A stretch of 64,000 nt of DNA from Lota lota (Eukaryota > Chordata > Actinopteri > Gadiformes > Lotidae), in assembly GCA_026745465.1 (NCBI GenBank), contig JACYXH010000001.1, positions 1,240,501 through 1,304,500 on the forward strand, written 5' to 3'. This document shows, in pieces, positions 40,636 to 50,480 of this stretch. The notes beneath the pieces are model-generated. The model worked only from the letters and a program-made list of their open reading frames with translations. It was not told the DNA's origin and did not search any database. The first letter of the stretch is position 1, and each line of letters opens with the position of its first letter. Made by a program: the position numbers and the translations under genes.

Positions 40636-43390
40636 ATGACTGAGGAAGATGAACATAGATGTATCGAGGATACAATGGAACAGGGAATGCCACATAAACT
40701 GACAGAGATGGCATTAGAGGAGAGATTGCAGAGGTGCACAGCACTGAGGAGACTAACATTAGGAAATCTGACAAGCAAAAGAAAAGAGTTGGAGACAATG
40801 ATGAGTGATGCTCAAAATTCACAAGATGTGAGAAATATGATGGAAAATGATTTTGCAACGTCACTTAAGGAATTTATCCGTCTCAACAACGAGGTTGCAA
40901 ATCTTTTGACTGAAGATGAAAAAACCTTTGATGAAGAGAACTGGTTCGAACCTAAAATGGCAACAATTAGAGGTTTTATGAAAACGACTAAAAAGTGGAT
41001 TGCAACTAAGCATGAACCCATACTGCCAGTGGAAAATGTACTGCAAGAAGACAATATTGTGGTTGATTATCTGCAAGAAACTGTTAAGCCAAATGACAGC
41101 GTTTCACAGATAGGGGGCAGCAATGTTGCACATGCTAACCCATGTGGATCACAAGTAAGTCGCACATCAGCTGCGTCACGAGTATCGTCAACAAGAGCTA
41201 TACAAGAAGCGGAACATGCAGCCCTGCTTGAACGTGCTGCAGCGCTAAAGAAAATGCAACAGCTTGAGCTTGAAGCAGCTAGAATCAAAGCTGAAATGGA
41301 AGAATTAAAGATGGAAACTGCCTTAGCTGAGAGTAAAGCAAAATTAAGGGTGCTTAAAGAATACGAAAGATCTGAAGATGGTTTGAGTAGCTATGAGAGA
41401 GCACAAAAGCCACGAGGTCGCCATGTGAAGGAAAGAACTAGCATTATGCACCCACTGCAAACTAATACGAACATTCATGTTCAACCACAAACGCGGCACT
41501 CCCTAATACAACAGCCTCAAACAGTCTCCAATTATGTGCTTAATGCTCAAGCTAACAGAGGTGATGACATACTAGCTACAACAGCAGCTATCTCATCTAC
41601 TAAAAAATGACATTCCTGTGTTCAAGGGTGATGCGCTACAATACAAATCTTTCATGAGGGCGTTTGAGTACGCAATAGAGCAGAAAACCAGCAATGATCA
41701 AGATAAATTGTACTTCTTGGAACAATTTACGTCCGGTGAACCTCAAGAGCTTGTTCGCAGCTGTGCTCACATGACACCTAGCAAAGGCTACTGCGAGGCA
41801 AAGCGACTACTTCATAAACACTATGGGGATGAATTACGGATTGCCAGCACGTACATCGACAAAGCACTCAAATGGCCTCAAGTGAAGTCTGATGATGGGA
41901 AAGCATTGAGCGCCTACTCAATGTTTTTGATTGGATGTCGCAATACTATGGAAGACATCGAATTCTTAGAGGAGATGAACAACCCGACCAACCTACGGAC
42001 AGTGGTGTCTAAGCTACCGTACAAAATGAAGGAACGTTGGCGTGCTGAAGCTTATGACATTAAAGAGCGAAGAGGAAGGAGAGCAAAGTTTGCTGATTTG
42101 GTGAACTACATAGACCGCCAAGCTAGAATAGCGATGGATCCCCTCTTTGGTAATATTTTAGACAGTCGCCCAGCCCCAAGTGGAAAGACTGACCAAAAAG
42201 AAAAGCACCATGGAAGGAAAGAGGTCCGTGGAAGCAGTTTCGCGACCAATGTTTCCACCGAACCTAAGGGGACTCAGGAAGCGCATGTTAAGCCAGCGAA
42301 CTCAAGTAAAACTGTGAGTGCCTTTGAGAAGCCGTGTTTGTACTGCCAGAAATCCCACACCCTTGCTTCATGCAGCAAAATCAAAGACCAACCACAAAAG
42401 GAGCGTGTGGATTTCTTAAAGCTAAATGGTTTATGTTTTGGATGCTTAGTTCCGAGTCATCTTTGCAAATTCTGCAAAAGAAGAATTGAGTGTAAAGAAT
42501 GTGCTTTAAAACATCCAGACATTCTGCACATAATAAAAGAGGAAGGTTCTGTCTCACCTGAAAAGAAAGACGGTCGCCGTGGAAGTGAAGTATCATGTGC
42601 TCAAGTTTCTATTTTGCAAGAGTCCTGTAGCCTCACGGGGGCCGGAGAAGCGGAATGTGTGCTGTCAATAGTACCGGTGAAGATCAAGTCGAAAAAGAGT
42701 AATAAGTGTGTTGAAACATACGCCTTTCTGGACCTGGGAAGCACAGCAACGTTCTGCACAGAAGACCTGCAAAAGAAACTGAACATTAAAGGGAAACCGA
42801 CACAAATACTTCTTAGCACCATGGGTCAAGACAACCCTGGAGAACAGAAGCTCATGAACAGTTTCATCATATCAGACCTAGAAGTGTGCGGGCTGGAAGA
42901 CACCAAGTTCATAGAGCTACCTAAGGTGTTCACTCATAGCAACATACCAGTTCAGACAGAGAACATACCTAAACAGTCAGATACCCAGAATTGGCCTTAT
43001 CTCAATGAAGTACGCTTGCCAGAGATAGAAGCGGATGTAGGCTTGCTTATTGGAGCTAACTGTTCAAGAGCAATGGAGCCATGGCACGTTATTAATGCTG
43101 AGGATGGAGGCCCTTATGCCGTGAAGACTGTCATTGGCTGGGTTGTGAATGGCCCCGTAAAAAAGGATCTGGATGATGCAATTAATGAAACGCCTACGTT
43201 TTCAGTAAACAGAATCTCTGTGACGGAGATTGAGAAGCTGCTGGTCCAGCAGTATATCACAGACTTTCCAGAGCGTAACTACTACGATGATCGAGAGGAG
43301 ATGTCTCATGAAGACAAACAGTTTTTGCAGCCTGTGCGAAGGAAAGAAAGCTTTCACAATGATCCGGAAGTCAAGAATGGAGCCACAGTC
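40636..43390 (+). pseudogene. Gag and protease of BEL-2
   Basis: The first frame (40636-41610) begins MTEEDEHRCIEDTMEQ and has an N-terminal helical part and a long coiled coil (AALKKMQQLELEAARIKAEM). An A6 run at 41602-41607 marks a shift into the frame from 41618: FKGDALQYKSFMRAFEYAIE, LYFLEQFTSGEPQELVRSC and LHKHYGDELRIA, the DUF1759 capsid-like part. Next come CLYCQKSHTLASC and further Cys pairs, then protease with YAFLDLGSTATFC (D-L-G for D-T/S-G) and VGLLIGANCSRAMEPW. The A-run shift could be damage or a programmed slip. Confidence 0.82.
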
Positions 43391-44238
43391 AACATGATCA
43401 AAGTTAAAGAAAACATGGAACCACTTGACAAATTGATCAACTATTACTCAGACTGGCATAAACTAAAAAGATCAGTAGCTTGGATTTTAAAGGTGAAGGA
43501 AAATCTGTGGAAATTGAAAGAGAAAAGAAAGGAAATATAAAAAATGATCAGGCAAACTGAAAAGGACCCTGAAAAAACTGGAACAACAAATGAAGAAATT
43601 CAAAATGACAAATGAAATCACTTACCTTGGACGATTTGGTTGCCGCAGAATCGAAAATAAGCCAATTCAGTCAAAGACAACAGTTTGGAGAAGAAATCAA
43701 AATACTGGAGAAAGGTAAACAGCTCAGTCGCAGCAGTCAGCTGTTCAAATTGGATCCTACTCTTCAAGATGGCACGTTAAGGGTTGGCGGAAGACTCAAC
43801 AAGTCTGCCATGCCAGAAAATGCTAAACATCCAACAATTCTTTCAAAGCACAGCAAAGTTGCTACACTGATTTTGAGAGACATACACCAAAGAACAAGAC
43901 ATTGTGGACGCAGTTATGTCTTGGTACAACTGAGATGCATGTACTGGATCCCACAAGCCAATTCTGCAATTCGAACAATAATCAACAAATGTACTTAATG
44001 GAAAGGTTGGTGAGCAAAAAATGGCAAACCTGCCTGAAGATAGGCTCTTGCCAGATAAACCTCCCTTCACGAATACCGGCGTTGATTTCTTCGGGCCCTT
44101 TGATGTCAAGCGGGGCCGGGGTACGGTCAAAAGGAGAGGTCAAGTCACCATCATGCGGTCTGACAACGGCACAAATTTTGTGGCCGCTGAAAGAGAGCTG
44201 AGGGAAGCCATTCAACAGTTGGATAATGATAAGATTGA
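43390..44238 (+). pseudogene. BEL-2 integrase, N-terminal part, RT deleted
   Basis: The frame passes from the start of the RT region (EMSHEDKQFLQPVRRKESFH) directly into the pre-integrase block DKLINYYSDWHKLKRSVAW, so RT and RNase H are missing. After a shift the H2C2 finger appears (43612-43998) with HPTILSKHSKVATLILRDIH, HCGRSYVLV and a Cys near IINKC. The core has VDFFGPFDVKRGRGTVKRRG, then RSDNGTNFVAAERELREA. The part between the first two catalytic Asp blocks is shortened. Confidence 0.8.
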
Positions 44239-44243
44239 AAAGG

Positions 44244-44771
44244 TGTCATGAGTCCAGCACCTTGAGCCTGTTTTGCCTTTGTTTCGTTTATCCCTCTACC
44301 TGAAGTCCAAATTTCCTGAGGTTCCTGAACACATCCCGGCTGATTCTCCAACTACGTTCACCTGCTGTAATCTGCACACCTTGTACTGATCTTCACCTCT
44401 GCACTATTTTTAAGCCATGACCAGACATCCATTCCCTGCCGGATCGTTAGCGTAACCAGTCTGTTTAGCTCTCGTATCAAGCTTCAAGTTCTTGCATAGT
44501 AGTTGCTGTTTTTGTCTGTTTGCCTGTTGCTAATCTGCCGCCCACACCTCTGTCTACAGTTACTCACCTGGATTGCCACTCACACCTGCCTGCCTGTCTG
44601 TCTACTTCACTGCAGCATTGTTGGACCAGCACAAAGACCTCCAGCCTTCCAGCCTCACCCACTCCCGACCAACATTCAAAATCCAGCTTCCAAATAAACA
44701 CTCACCTTGTAAATTCCAACTTACCTCGTCTTGGTCTGCTTTTGGGTTCCTGCACTAGACAAATCGTGACA
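44244..44771 (+). repeat. 5' LTR of the chromovirus
   Basis: 528 bp, TGTCATGAGTCC to AAATCGTGACA. It includes AATAAA near 44694. The following bases GAACGATCCGGCCAAG are the usual sushi-type primer region. Confidence 0.93.
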
Positions 44772-44787
44772 GAACGATCCGGCCAAG

Positions 44788-45490
44788 ATGAACCCAGCGG
44801 ATCTGGAATCTGTTTGCCATGCCATTTCCCAGCAAGGAATTATGTTGGGACAGCACGGTGGGGCACTGCAGGAGGTAACAAGTGCAATTCGAAATCTAAC
44901 TACTAGTGTTACCACTGTCCATGCTCAGCTCAGTGCTCTAGCAGTTTCTTCACCACCTGTTTCTCCACCCTCGCCTGCTGTCTCAGAGACTGTTGTGCTC
45001 TCTGCGCCAGGGATCACGCAGCATAGCAGATTTTGTTATCGAATTCAGAATATTGGCAGGGGAAAGTGGGTGGAATGAGGAATCACTGCAGGCTGTATTT
45101 CATCAGGGGTTATCTGAACAGTTAAAGGATGAACTAATCTCTTATCCTGAGCCTAGGGACTTGGACGAGTTGGTGGCTTTGTCTATTCGGGTTGATAACA
45201 GGTGCCGAGAGAGAAGGAGGGATAAACGTGAGAGGTTTTCCAACCATTCTCCGTGTCGTCAACCTTCTAAATCTGGAAATGGAGCGGAGTTGGGGAACCG
45301 CGCTACAGCCCAGGAGTTTAAGGGGGAACAGCGGTCATCAGATTCCGAACCCATGCAGGTGGGACGTCATGGAGTGTCAGTAGAAGAGCGCCAGCTTAGA
45401 CGCGAGTCAAACAGCTGTTTTTACTGCGGTAAAAGGAACGTTCACATCTCCTCCTGCCCACAGAGGCCGTTAAACTCCCAGGCTCGCTAA
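44788..45490 (+). pseudogene. Gag of the chromovirus, internally deleted
   Basis: ATG 44788 starts MNPADLESVCHAISQQGIML, the sushi-type N-terminus. After a Pro-rich part ending VSETVV the frame changes at about 45000 and jumps to RQGSRSIADFVIEFRILAGE and EESLQAVFHQGLSEQLKDEL in the C-terminal capsid. The knuckle reads [14 protein letters not shown], with His one place late for a canonical CCHC. Most of the capsid N-terminal domain is lost. Confidence 0.85.
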
Positions 45491-45492
45491 GA

Positions 45493-47487
45493 GTGGGAGG
45501 ATTCTTAGCGAGCCAATCTCAGTTTTCCAACGATACTGCAAGACCTCCAGTTCCTGTCACACTCATGAACTCTAATCATTCTGTTGAGATTAATGCTTTG
45601 ATAGATTCAGGTGCGAATGACAGCTTCATGGACGCCAATCTGGTGGAGCAGCTGGGCCTCTCCAAGGAATATCTCTCGGAGGCCATTGAAGTTACCACAC
45701 TTAACGGCGAATTTTTGGCACGGATAACTAAGAGAACTGGACCCGTTAACATGCTGATATCAGGAAATCATTCAGAGGTCATATCCTTTTTCATCTTGCA
45801 CTCTCCTCGCGCTCCTCTGGTTTTGGGTTACCCATGGCTTCAAGAACATAACCCCACTATTGATTGGGTCACTGGCAAGGTAACCAACTGGAGTATAAAG
45901 TGTCATGCTAACTGTCTTAAAACAGCATGTGCCCCCTCTGCTTCTAAACAGGGCCTGGACCCACCACCTCCAGACATGTCGATGGTTCCCAATGTTTACC
46001 ACAATCTTAAGGAGATGTTTAGCAAACAGAAGGCCCTGTCTCTGCCTCCCCACCGACCGTATGATTGTGCTATCAATCTTATACCTGGAGCTACCTACCC
46101 TAAGGGCCGTCTCTACAGTATCTCTAAACCTGAACGTGAAGCCATGGAAAGCTACATTAAGGATTCTCTTGCTGCTGGCCTCATTCGTCCCTCCTCTTCA
46201 CCCCTGGGGGCGGGGTTCTTCTTCGTTGGTAAGAAGGACGGCTCCCTGCGGCTTTGTATTGATTACCGTGGGCTTAATGACATAACTATCAAGAACAAGT
46301 ACCCTTTGCCCTTGATGAACTCTGCTTTCGACTCCCTGCAGGGCGCAACCATTTTCACCAAGCTGGACTTACGCAATGCATATCACTTGGTCCGTATTAA
46401 AGAGGGAGATGGATGGCTGACGGGGTTCAATACTCCTATGGGTCACTTTGAATACCTGGTGATGCCATTTGGACTCACTAATGCCCCGGCAGTCTTCCAG
46501 AGTATGGTTAACGACGTTCTGAGAGACATGATCGGTCGTTTTGTGTTTGTTTACTTGGATGACATTCTTGTGTTTTCCGAAGATCTACCTAACCATGTCC
46601 TGCATGTCAAACAGGTTCTGCAGCGGTTGTTGGAGAACCGCCTGTTCGTTAAGGCTGAGAAATGTGATTTTCATGCCCACACCACATCCTTTCTCGGTTA
46701 TATCATCTCCGAGGGTCAGTTGACGATGGATCTTGAGAAAGTTAAGGCGGTTCTCGATTGGCCTCAGCCAGAGTCCAGGTTGCAACTCCAGAGGTTTCTG
46801 GGGTTTGCAAATTTCTACAGACGATTCATCCGTGATTACAGCAGAGTGGCCGCTCCGCTCACTGCCCTGACTTCAAGCTCCAGATCCTTTGGTTGGAATC
46901 CGGACGCAAACAAAGCTTTCCTGGATCTTAAGAAGCGCTTCACTGATGCGCCTATCCTCTCTCACCCAGATACATCTCGTCAGTTTGTGGTGGAAGTGGA
47001 TGCGTCCGATGTGGGAGTCAGTGCGATTCTTTCCCAGCGGAGCTCCAGTGACAATAAGATTCATCCCTGTGCCTTTTTCTCTCGTCGTCTCTCTCTAGCT
47101 GAAAGAAACTATGATGTGGGGAACCGGGAACTGCTCGCTGTCAAACTCGCCTTGGAGGAGTGGCGCCACTGGCTGGAGGGGGCTGAGCAGCCGTTTGTGG
47201 TTTGGACAGACCACAAAAACCTTGCATACGTGCAATCCGCCAGGCGTCTAAACTCACGTCAAGCCAGGTGGGCTTTGTTTTTTGGACGCTTCAATTTTTC
47301 CCTCACCTTTCGACCAGGCTCACGGAATGGCAAGGCGGACGCTCTTTCTCTGATGTTTTCCAAGGGAGCGAAAGATGAGGCAACACCGGAGGACTATTCT
47401 GCCTCAAAGACTCATCCTGGGTGCTGTCACCTGGAGGATCGAGGAGGAGGTGATGACAGCCCTTCGGACTCAGCCCGGTCCTGGTAA
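45493..47487 (+). CDS. Protease, reverse transcriptase and RNase H of the chromovirus
   Basis: The open frame holds protease ([13 protein letters not shown], then [13 protein letters not shown]), RT with [40 protein letters not shown] and [18 protein letters not shown], and RNase H with [45 protein letters not shown] and [10 protein letters not shown]. The active-site acids are all seen. The last 40 residues past [11 protein letters not shown] are a shifted reading: the true frame moves to that of integrase at about 47370. The frame is 664 residues long. Confidence 0.92.
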   Translation: MGGFLASQSQFSNDTARPPVPVTLMNSNHSVEINALIDSGANDSFMDANLVEQLGLSKEYLSEAIEVTTLNGEFLARITKRTGPVNMLISGNHSEVISFFILHSPRAPLVLGYPWLQEHNPTIDWVTGKVTNWSIKCHANCLKTACAPSASKQGLDPPPPDMSMVPNVYHNLKEMFSKQKALSLPPHRPYDCAINLIPGATYPKGRLYSISKPEREAMESYIKDSLAAGLIRPSSSPLGAGFFFVGKKDGSLRLCIDYRGLNDITIKNKYPLPLMNSAFDSLQGATIFTKLDLRNAYHLVRIKEGDGWLTGFNTPMGHFEYLVMPFGLTNAPAVFQSMVNDVLRDMIGRFVFVYLDDILVFSEDLPNHVLHVKQVLQRLLENRLFVKAEKCDFHAHTTSFLGYIISEGQLTMDLEKVKAVLDWPQPESRLQLQRFLGFANFYRRFIRDYSRVAAPLTALTSSSRSFGWNPDANKAFLDLKKRFTDAPILSHPDTSRQFVVEVDASDVGVSAILSQRSSSDNKIHPCAFFSRRLSLAERNYDVGNRELLAVKLALEEWRHWLEGAEQPFVVWTDHKNLAYVQSARRLNSRQARWALFFGRFNFSLTFRPGSRNGKADALSLMFSKGAKDEATPEDYSASKTHPGCCHLEDRGGGDDSPSDSARSW

Positions 47488-48853
47488 TGGTCCGCCAGGT
47501 CGTCTGTTTGTGCCTGACTCTGTCCGTTCTACTGTGCTTCAGTGGGCCCATTCCAGCAAGATGGCTTGTCACCCTGGTGTGGCTAGAACAATGGCCTTAC
47601 TGCGCAGACGGTTTTGGTGGCCTGCCATGGGAGACCAGACTCTGAGTTTTGTTGCTGCATGCCCAGTGTGCGCTCAAAATAAGGGAACCAATCGACCCAG
47701 CTCTGGACTTCTGCATCCTCTGCCCATTCCGCGGCGACCTTGGTCGCATCTGGCTCTGGATTTTGTGTCTGGGTTGCCCTTATCTGAGGGGAACACTGTT
47801 GTTCTGACAGTAGTGGACAGATTCAGCAAGTTTGCTCACTTTCTGCCTCTCCCTAAGCTTCCGTCTGCCACTGAGACTGCAAATATCCTGGTCAAGGAGG
47901 TGTTTAGGAAACACGGTCTACCTGGTGACATTGTTTCAGATCGTGGCCCGCAGTTCATGTCTGCCGTTTGGAGAGCTTTCTGCCTAGCCATTGGAGCGAC
48001 TGTCAGCCTCACATCAGGATTCCATCCCCAGTCTAATGGTCAAGCTGAAAGGGCCAACCAGAAGATTGAGTCCACGCTTTGTTGCCTTGTCTCATCTAAT
48101 CCCACCACCTGGTCCTCTCAGCTACCATGGGCGGAGTACGCCCATAACACTCTCCCGACCTCTGCCACTGGGATGTCCCCCTTTCAATGTCTGTATGGAT
48201 ATCAACCGCCCCTGTTTCCATCACATGAGAAGGATCTCTCAGTTCCCTCAGTCCAAGCTCACATTCGCCGTTGCCACCGGACCTGGCATCGTGCCAGGAA
48301 GAACCTTCTTAAGGCCTCTGACTCTTACCAGCGACAAGCCAACCGTCATCGTGTTCCGGCCCCTACCTACGCGGTTGGGGATAAGGTCTGGTTGGCCACC
48401 CGGAATCTGCCCCTACGAACTGAATCGAAGAAACTGTCCCCTAAGTTTATTGGTCCGTTTGTGGTAGAACGGATCATAAACCCAGCTGTTGTCCGTGTCA
48501 AATTGCCCAGGACCCTCAGAATCCATCATGCCTTCCATGTCTCCTGCCTTAAGCCTGTTCTCCTCAGTCCCCTGTTGCCCCCGCCTCCTCGTCCGCCTTC
48601 CCCTCGGATAATCGACGGGGGTCCTGTCTACACCGTTCGCCGCATCATGGACTCCAGACGACGTGGGCGGGGTTTCCAATACCTTGTGGACTGGGAGGGT
48701 TACGGTCCTGAGGAGAGGAGCTGGATACCTCGGCGCCAGATCCTTGATGCCGACCTGCTCCGGGACTTCTATAGGCTCCATCCTGGCGCCCCGGGTGGTC
48801 CGCCCGGTGGCGTCCGTCGGAGGGGGGGTACTGTCATGAGTCCAGCACCTTGA
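47370..48853 (+). CDS. Integrase with a chromodomain of the chromovirus
   Basis: Domain order: H2C2 finger ([20 protein letters not shown] and CPVCAQNKG), DDE core ([40 protein letters not shown]), GPY/F-type module ([11 protein letters not shown]) and the chromodomain at about 48626-48775 ([31 protein letters not shown]). The chromodomain of chromoviruses binds histone marks and steers integration. The frame runs open to 48853. It differs from the RT frame by a one-base shift, so the polyprotein is broken at that join unless it is a programmed slip. Confidence 0.92.
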
Positions 48854-49514
48854 GCCTGTTTTGCCTTTGTTTCGTTTATCCCTCTACCTGAAGTCCAAAT
48901 TTCCTGAGGTTCCTGAACACATCCCGGCTGATTCTCCAACTACGTTCACCTGCAGCAATCTGCACACCTTGTACTGATCTTCACCTCTGCACTATTTAAG
49001 CCATGACCAGACATCCATTCCCTGCCGGATCGTTAGTGTAACCAGTCTGTTTAGTCAAGTTTAGTCTGTTTAGTTCTTGCATAGACTACTATGCAAGAAC
49101 TTGAAGCTTGATACGAGAGCTAAACATACTGGTTACGCTAACGATCCGGCAGGGAATGGATGTCTGGTCATGGCTTAAATAGTGCAGAGGTGAAGATCAG
49201 TACAAGGTGTGCAGATTGCAGCAGGTGAACGTTGCAGCAGGTGAAATGCTGTTTTTGTCTGTTTGCCTGTCGCTAATCTGCCACCTACACCTCTGTCTAC
49301 AGTTACTCACCTGGATTGCCACTCACACCTGCCTGCCTGTCTGTCTACTTCACTGCAGCATTGTTGGACCAGCACAAAGACCTCCAGCCTTCCAGCCTCA
49401 CCCACTCCCGACCAACATTCAAAATCCAGCTTCCAAATAAACACTCACCTTGTAAATTCCAACTTACCTCGTCTTGGTCTGCTTTTGGGTTCCTGCACTA
49501 GACAAATCGTGACA
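48832..49514 (+). repeat. 3' LTR of the chromovirus, enlarged by an inverted duplication
   Basis: 683 bp. Relative to the 5' LTR it has about 155 extra bases around 49060-49250, where a run from the same LTR appears in reverse orientation, making a large palindrome. The two ends match the 5' copy. Confidence 0.92.
48948..49226. repeat. Long palindrome in the 3' LTR, arms of about 135 bp
   Basis: The left arm holds CCTGCAGCAATCTGCACACC, and the right arm near 49200-49226 holds its complement (GGTGTGCAGATTGCAGCAGG). The centre at about 49077-49094 reads TTCTTGCATAGACTACTATG, a small stem. Arms carry small differences, including GTTAGTGTAACC against GGTTACGCTAAC. Confidence 0.85.
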
Positions 49515-49519
49515 AAAGG

Positions 49520-50133
49520 CCTTGCAGCCAAAGGGAATTAAGTGGATATTCAACAGCCCAGCCGCTTCACACCAAGGCAGGGTTTGGGAAAGACAAATTC
49601 GGACTGTAAGAAGAATCCTTAACTCCCTTTTGAAAGAGCAAGCGGTGAACGATGATTGTCTTCTGACAATAATGTGCGAGGTTGAAAGCATCATCAACGG
49701 CAGGCCGCTTACAACTGTTTCAGATTATGTGAATGACGTAGAACCTTTAACACCCAACCACTTATTGCTGTTGAAATATCAGCCCAACATGCCTCTAGGG
49801 ATTTTCGGCAAAGACGACATGTATACAAGAAAGAGATGGAAGCAAGTCCAGTATCTCGTTGATTTATTTTGGACTAGATGGACACGTGAATACCTTCCAC
49901 TCCTTCAGGAGCGCCAGAAATGGTTGAAGCAAAGAAGAAACTTCATGACCGGAGATGTTGTGCTAATTGTGGACAGTTCCTCCCCACGGAACTCCTGGCT
50001 CATGGGAAACGTAGTGGACACGTTGCCGGATTCTAATGGAACGGTGCGAAGAGTGAAGATAAAGACCAAGACCAACACTCTGGAAAGGCCTGTAATCAAA
50101 CTGTGCTTGTTGGAAGAGGCGACGTCAGAATAG
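49520..50133 (+). pseudogene. BEL-2 integrase, C-terminal part
   Basis: After the chromovirus the frame continues with ALQPKGIKWIFNSPAASHQG, GRVWERQIRTVRRILNSLL, ECEVESIINGRPLTTVSDY-like helix sequence and LTPNHLLLL. It goes on to WKQVQYLVDLFWTRWTREYL and TGDVVLIVDSSSPRNSWLMG. This is the final catalytic Glu region and the Pao-type C-terminal domain. The open frame has no stop to 50133. Confidence 0.85.
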
Positions 50134-50291
50134 TGAAGAGAGAAGAAACAAGTTGATAGTTTATGGACATTTAGCAATTGTTTGGCTCTCAGTGTTTAAG
50201 TTTGTAATTGTTTAGTCCTCCTGCCTAACCAATTAGGGGCCGGTTAATGTAAGAGCCAAATAAGGACTAATAATAATAATTTAGTTAAAAA

Positions 50292-50480
50292 GTAGTGGTC
50301 ATCAAGGACTTCCGAAGGAAAACATGGAGCTCACCACGATGGCTGGGACCCTTCCAAGTCCTCCTCACCACACACACGGCGGTGAAAGTGGGGGAGCGAC
50401 AATCATGGGTCCATGCCTCCCACTGCAAGAAGTACAAAGGAGCGGCCCAGACGCCCACACCAGCCCCTGGACAAAACTGA
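50292..50480 (+). pseudogene. Integrase C-terminus of ERV-1
   Basis: The frame reads [40 protein letters not shown] and ASHCKKYKG, the SH3-like C-terminal module of gammaretrovirus-type integrases. Env begins in another frame at 50324 and overlaps it, as is usual. The core between 40024 and here is gone. Confidence 0.85.

Larger units (their letters stand above)
44244..49514 (+). mobile_element. Chromovirus (sushi-type Ty3/gypsy) with a chromodomain, inside BEL-2; duplication AAAGG
   Basis: LTRs at 44244-44771 and 48832-49514 both have TGTCATGAG and GTGACA ends. AAAGG flanks it at 44239-44243 and 49515-49519. The order is gag, protease, RT, RNase H, integrase and chromodomain. Gag carries an internal deletion, and a frameshift sits between RNase H and integrase. 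The pol reading frames are otherwise open, and RT and integrase active sites are kept. It is among the most recent insertions in the window. Confidence 0.93.
40025..50291 (+). mobile_element. BEL/Pao element (BEL-2) inside ERV-1, internally deleted
   Basis: Leader, Gag, protease, the integrase finger, part of the integrase core and the integrase C-terminus are present. RT and RNase H are missing. A chromovirus is inserted at 44244-49514. The 3' polypurine tract and about 45 bp of a probable 3' LTR start (TGTAAGAGCC at 50248) end abruptly at the ERV integrase C-terminus. No 5' LTR or target duplication was found. Its left boundary is uncertain. Confidence 0.75.

Noticed and set aside
41608-41618. 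Programmed frameshift at the A6 run in BEL-2 gag
   Set aside because: It could equally be a mutation. Other BEL/Pao copies usually have one open frame here, so I record it as a break only.
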